A DNA stretch of 5,673 nt from Eubacterium sp. (GTDB taxonomy: Bacteria > Bacillota > Clostridia > Oscillospirales > Acutalibacteraceae). Numbering within the stretch: position 1 is the first letter of the stretch; each line of letters starts with the position of its first letter. The stretch lies in NCBI GenBank assembly GCA_017543725.1, contig JAFYFO010000283.1, forward strand, positions 1-5,673, read 5' to 3'. The notes below the pieces were generated by a model that saw only the letters and a list, made by a program, of their open reading frames with translations, did no database searches and was not told the origin of the DNA. The position numbers were made by a program, and so were the translations under genes. This document shows positions 4,967 to 5,673 of the stretch, piece by piece.

Positions 4967-5673
4967 ATGAAAAAGTTAAAAATAATTCCTTTGATTTTAG
5001 CGCTTGTTCTTCTTGTATGCTCCTGCTCAAAGAGCGAGCCGACCGCAAAGGTTAACAGCGCTGAGTGGAAAAGTAACTACACCTTTGTTTTCTGCCACGG
5101 ACTTTCGGGCTGGGGAAGTTATGATAAGCAAAATAAATTCCTTCCCTATTGGGGAATGAGAACGGGCGACCTGATGAAGTATCTGGGCGAGCAGGGCTTC
5201 AACTGTGTTTCTGCTTCTGTTGCGCCCCACGGAAGCGCGTGGGACAGAGCCTGTGAACTCTATGCGCAGTTAGCGGGAAGCGTTGTTGACTACGGAGAAG
5301 AACACAGTAAGCGCTGCAATCACGAAAGATACTGAACAGATTTCAGCAAAAATCCGCTTGTTGAAAAGTGGGACAGTGAAAATAAAATCAACCTTCTCGG
5401 CCATTCTTTCGGAGGGGTAACGGTAAGGCTTCTTGCTGGGCTTATGGCAAACGGAAGCGAAGCGGAGCAAAAAGCGAGCAAGGGCAAGGACATTTCGCCC
5501 CTGTTCACGGGAGGCAAAGCGGATTATATCAACAGTATAACAGCCCTTGCCTCGCCCCATAACGGAACAACCGCCTATGATATAGACCAGGAGGAAGAAG
5601 CGGGAAGCAAATCCCAGAACTTTCTCAGCGAAATTATGGCGAAGTTCAACACTCCCGAAACGGACGGCAGAGC
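4967..5673 (+). pseudogene. Lipoprotein lipase (family I.5/I.6-like) broken by in-frame TGA, 3' partial
   Basis: Translation starts MKKLKII with a lipoprotein signal; the likely lipidated Cys is C20 (VCSC), so the product would be anchored outside the membrane. The oxyanion region CHGLSGWG (43-50) and PYWGM follow. Next come the zinc ligands known from Geobacillus lipases: D93 in WDRACELYAQL, and H113 and H119 in DYGEEHSKRCNHERY. The next codon, 5333-5335, is TGA, where the family has Gly (RYG). After it the same frame reads TDFSKNPLV, the nucleophile elbow GHSFGG (S147 if the stop is counted as residue 123) and ASPHNGTTAY, and stays open to the window edge. The remaining catalytic residues and the last zinc ligand would lie beyond the window. 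If the stop is real, the product is 122 residues with no catalytic Ser. A substrate such as triglyceride is expected from the family but not shown. No separate promoter is visible. Confidence 0.8.
5333..5335 (+). other. In-frame TGA replacing a conserved Gly codon in the lipase
   Basis: This TGA falls between HERY and TDFS, where related lipases have Gly. GGA, a common Gly codon in this window, differs by one base. Homology continues in the same frame on both sides, so there is no frameshift. Confidence 0.85.

Noticed and set aside
5333..5335. Genome-wide UGA-to-Gly or UGA-to-Trp genetic code
   Set aside because: The TPM gene ends in TGA just before a terminator, the other genes contain no internal TGA, and Trp is encoded by TGG throughout.

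Overview
The window looks like a piece of a Firmicutes chromosome, most likely an anaerobic clostridium of the Oscillospiraceae/Ruminococcaceae type. The reasons are strong AGGAGG-type ribosome binding sites, a near-perfect sigma-A promoter, moderate GC with AT-rich gaps, a thioredoxin reductase without the usual NADPH-binding arginines, and Gram-positive-type gene sets. The taxonomic call is inference. All seven genes I can support are on the + strand. The two ends of the window cut the first and last gene.

Region 1 (1-3093) is a three-gene membrane-associated set. It encodes an SPFH/flotillin-like protein ending in two zinc ribbons (5' end missing), a double zinc-ribbon protein with a C-terminal membrane anchor, and a secreted or membrane-anchored TPM-domain protein. 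The three domain types match the Bacillus subtilis YdjI, YdjG and YdjH proteins, which work with the phage-shock protein PspA at the membrane. A 31-nt near-perfect palindrome (1096-1126) sits between the first two genes and may be a dispersed repeat. A strong intrinsic terminator closes the region (3127-3165).

Region 2 (3175-4956) is a compact antioxidant operon. It has a consensus promoter, two abutting 15-bp operator-like palindromes over the expected transcription start that resemble OhrR/MarR sites, then a Cys-type glutathione peroxidase family enzyme, a thioredoxin reductase-like flavoprotein and a thioredoxin, ending in a terminator. The three proteins form a plausible electron chain: reductant to flavoprotein, to thioredoxin, to peroxidase, to peroxide. 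The reductase keeps its CxxC centre and FAD motif but lacks HRRxxxR, so the donor may be ferredoxin or reduced flavin rather than NADPH.

Region 3 (4967-5673) is a lipoprotein-type lipase related to the zinc-containing staphylococcal/Geobacillus lipases (family I.5/I.6). Its frame is interrupted by one in-frame TGA where the family has Gly, upstream of the catalytic Ser. The frame then stays open to the window edge. The simplest reading is a recent nonsense mutation (GGA to TGA) or an assembly error. A small hairpin just after the TGA is noted but is weak evidence for recoding.

I see no transfer RNA, ribosomal RNA, CRISPR array, insertion sequence or riboswitch. No gene-free stretch exceeds 300 bases; the longest is 3094-3260, which holds the terminator, promoter and operator-like sites.
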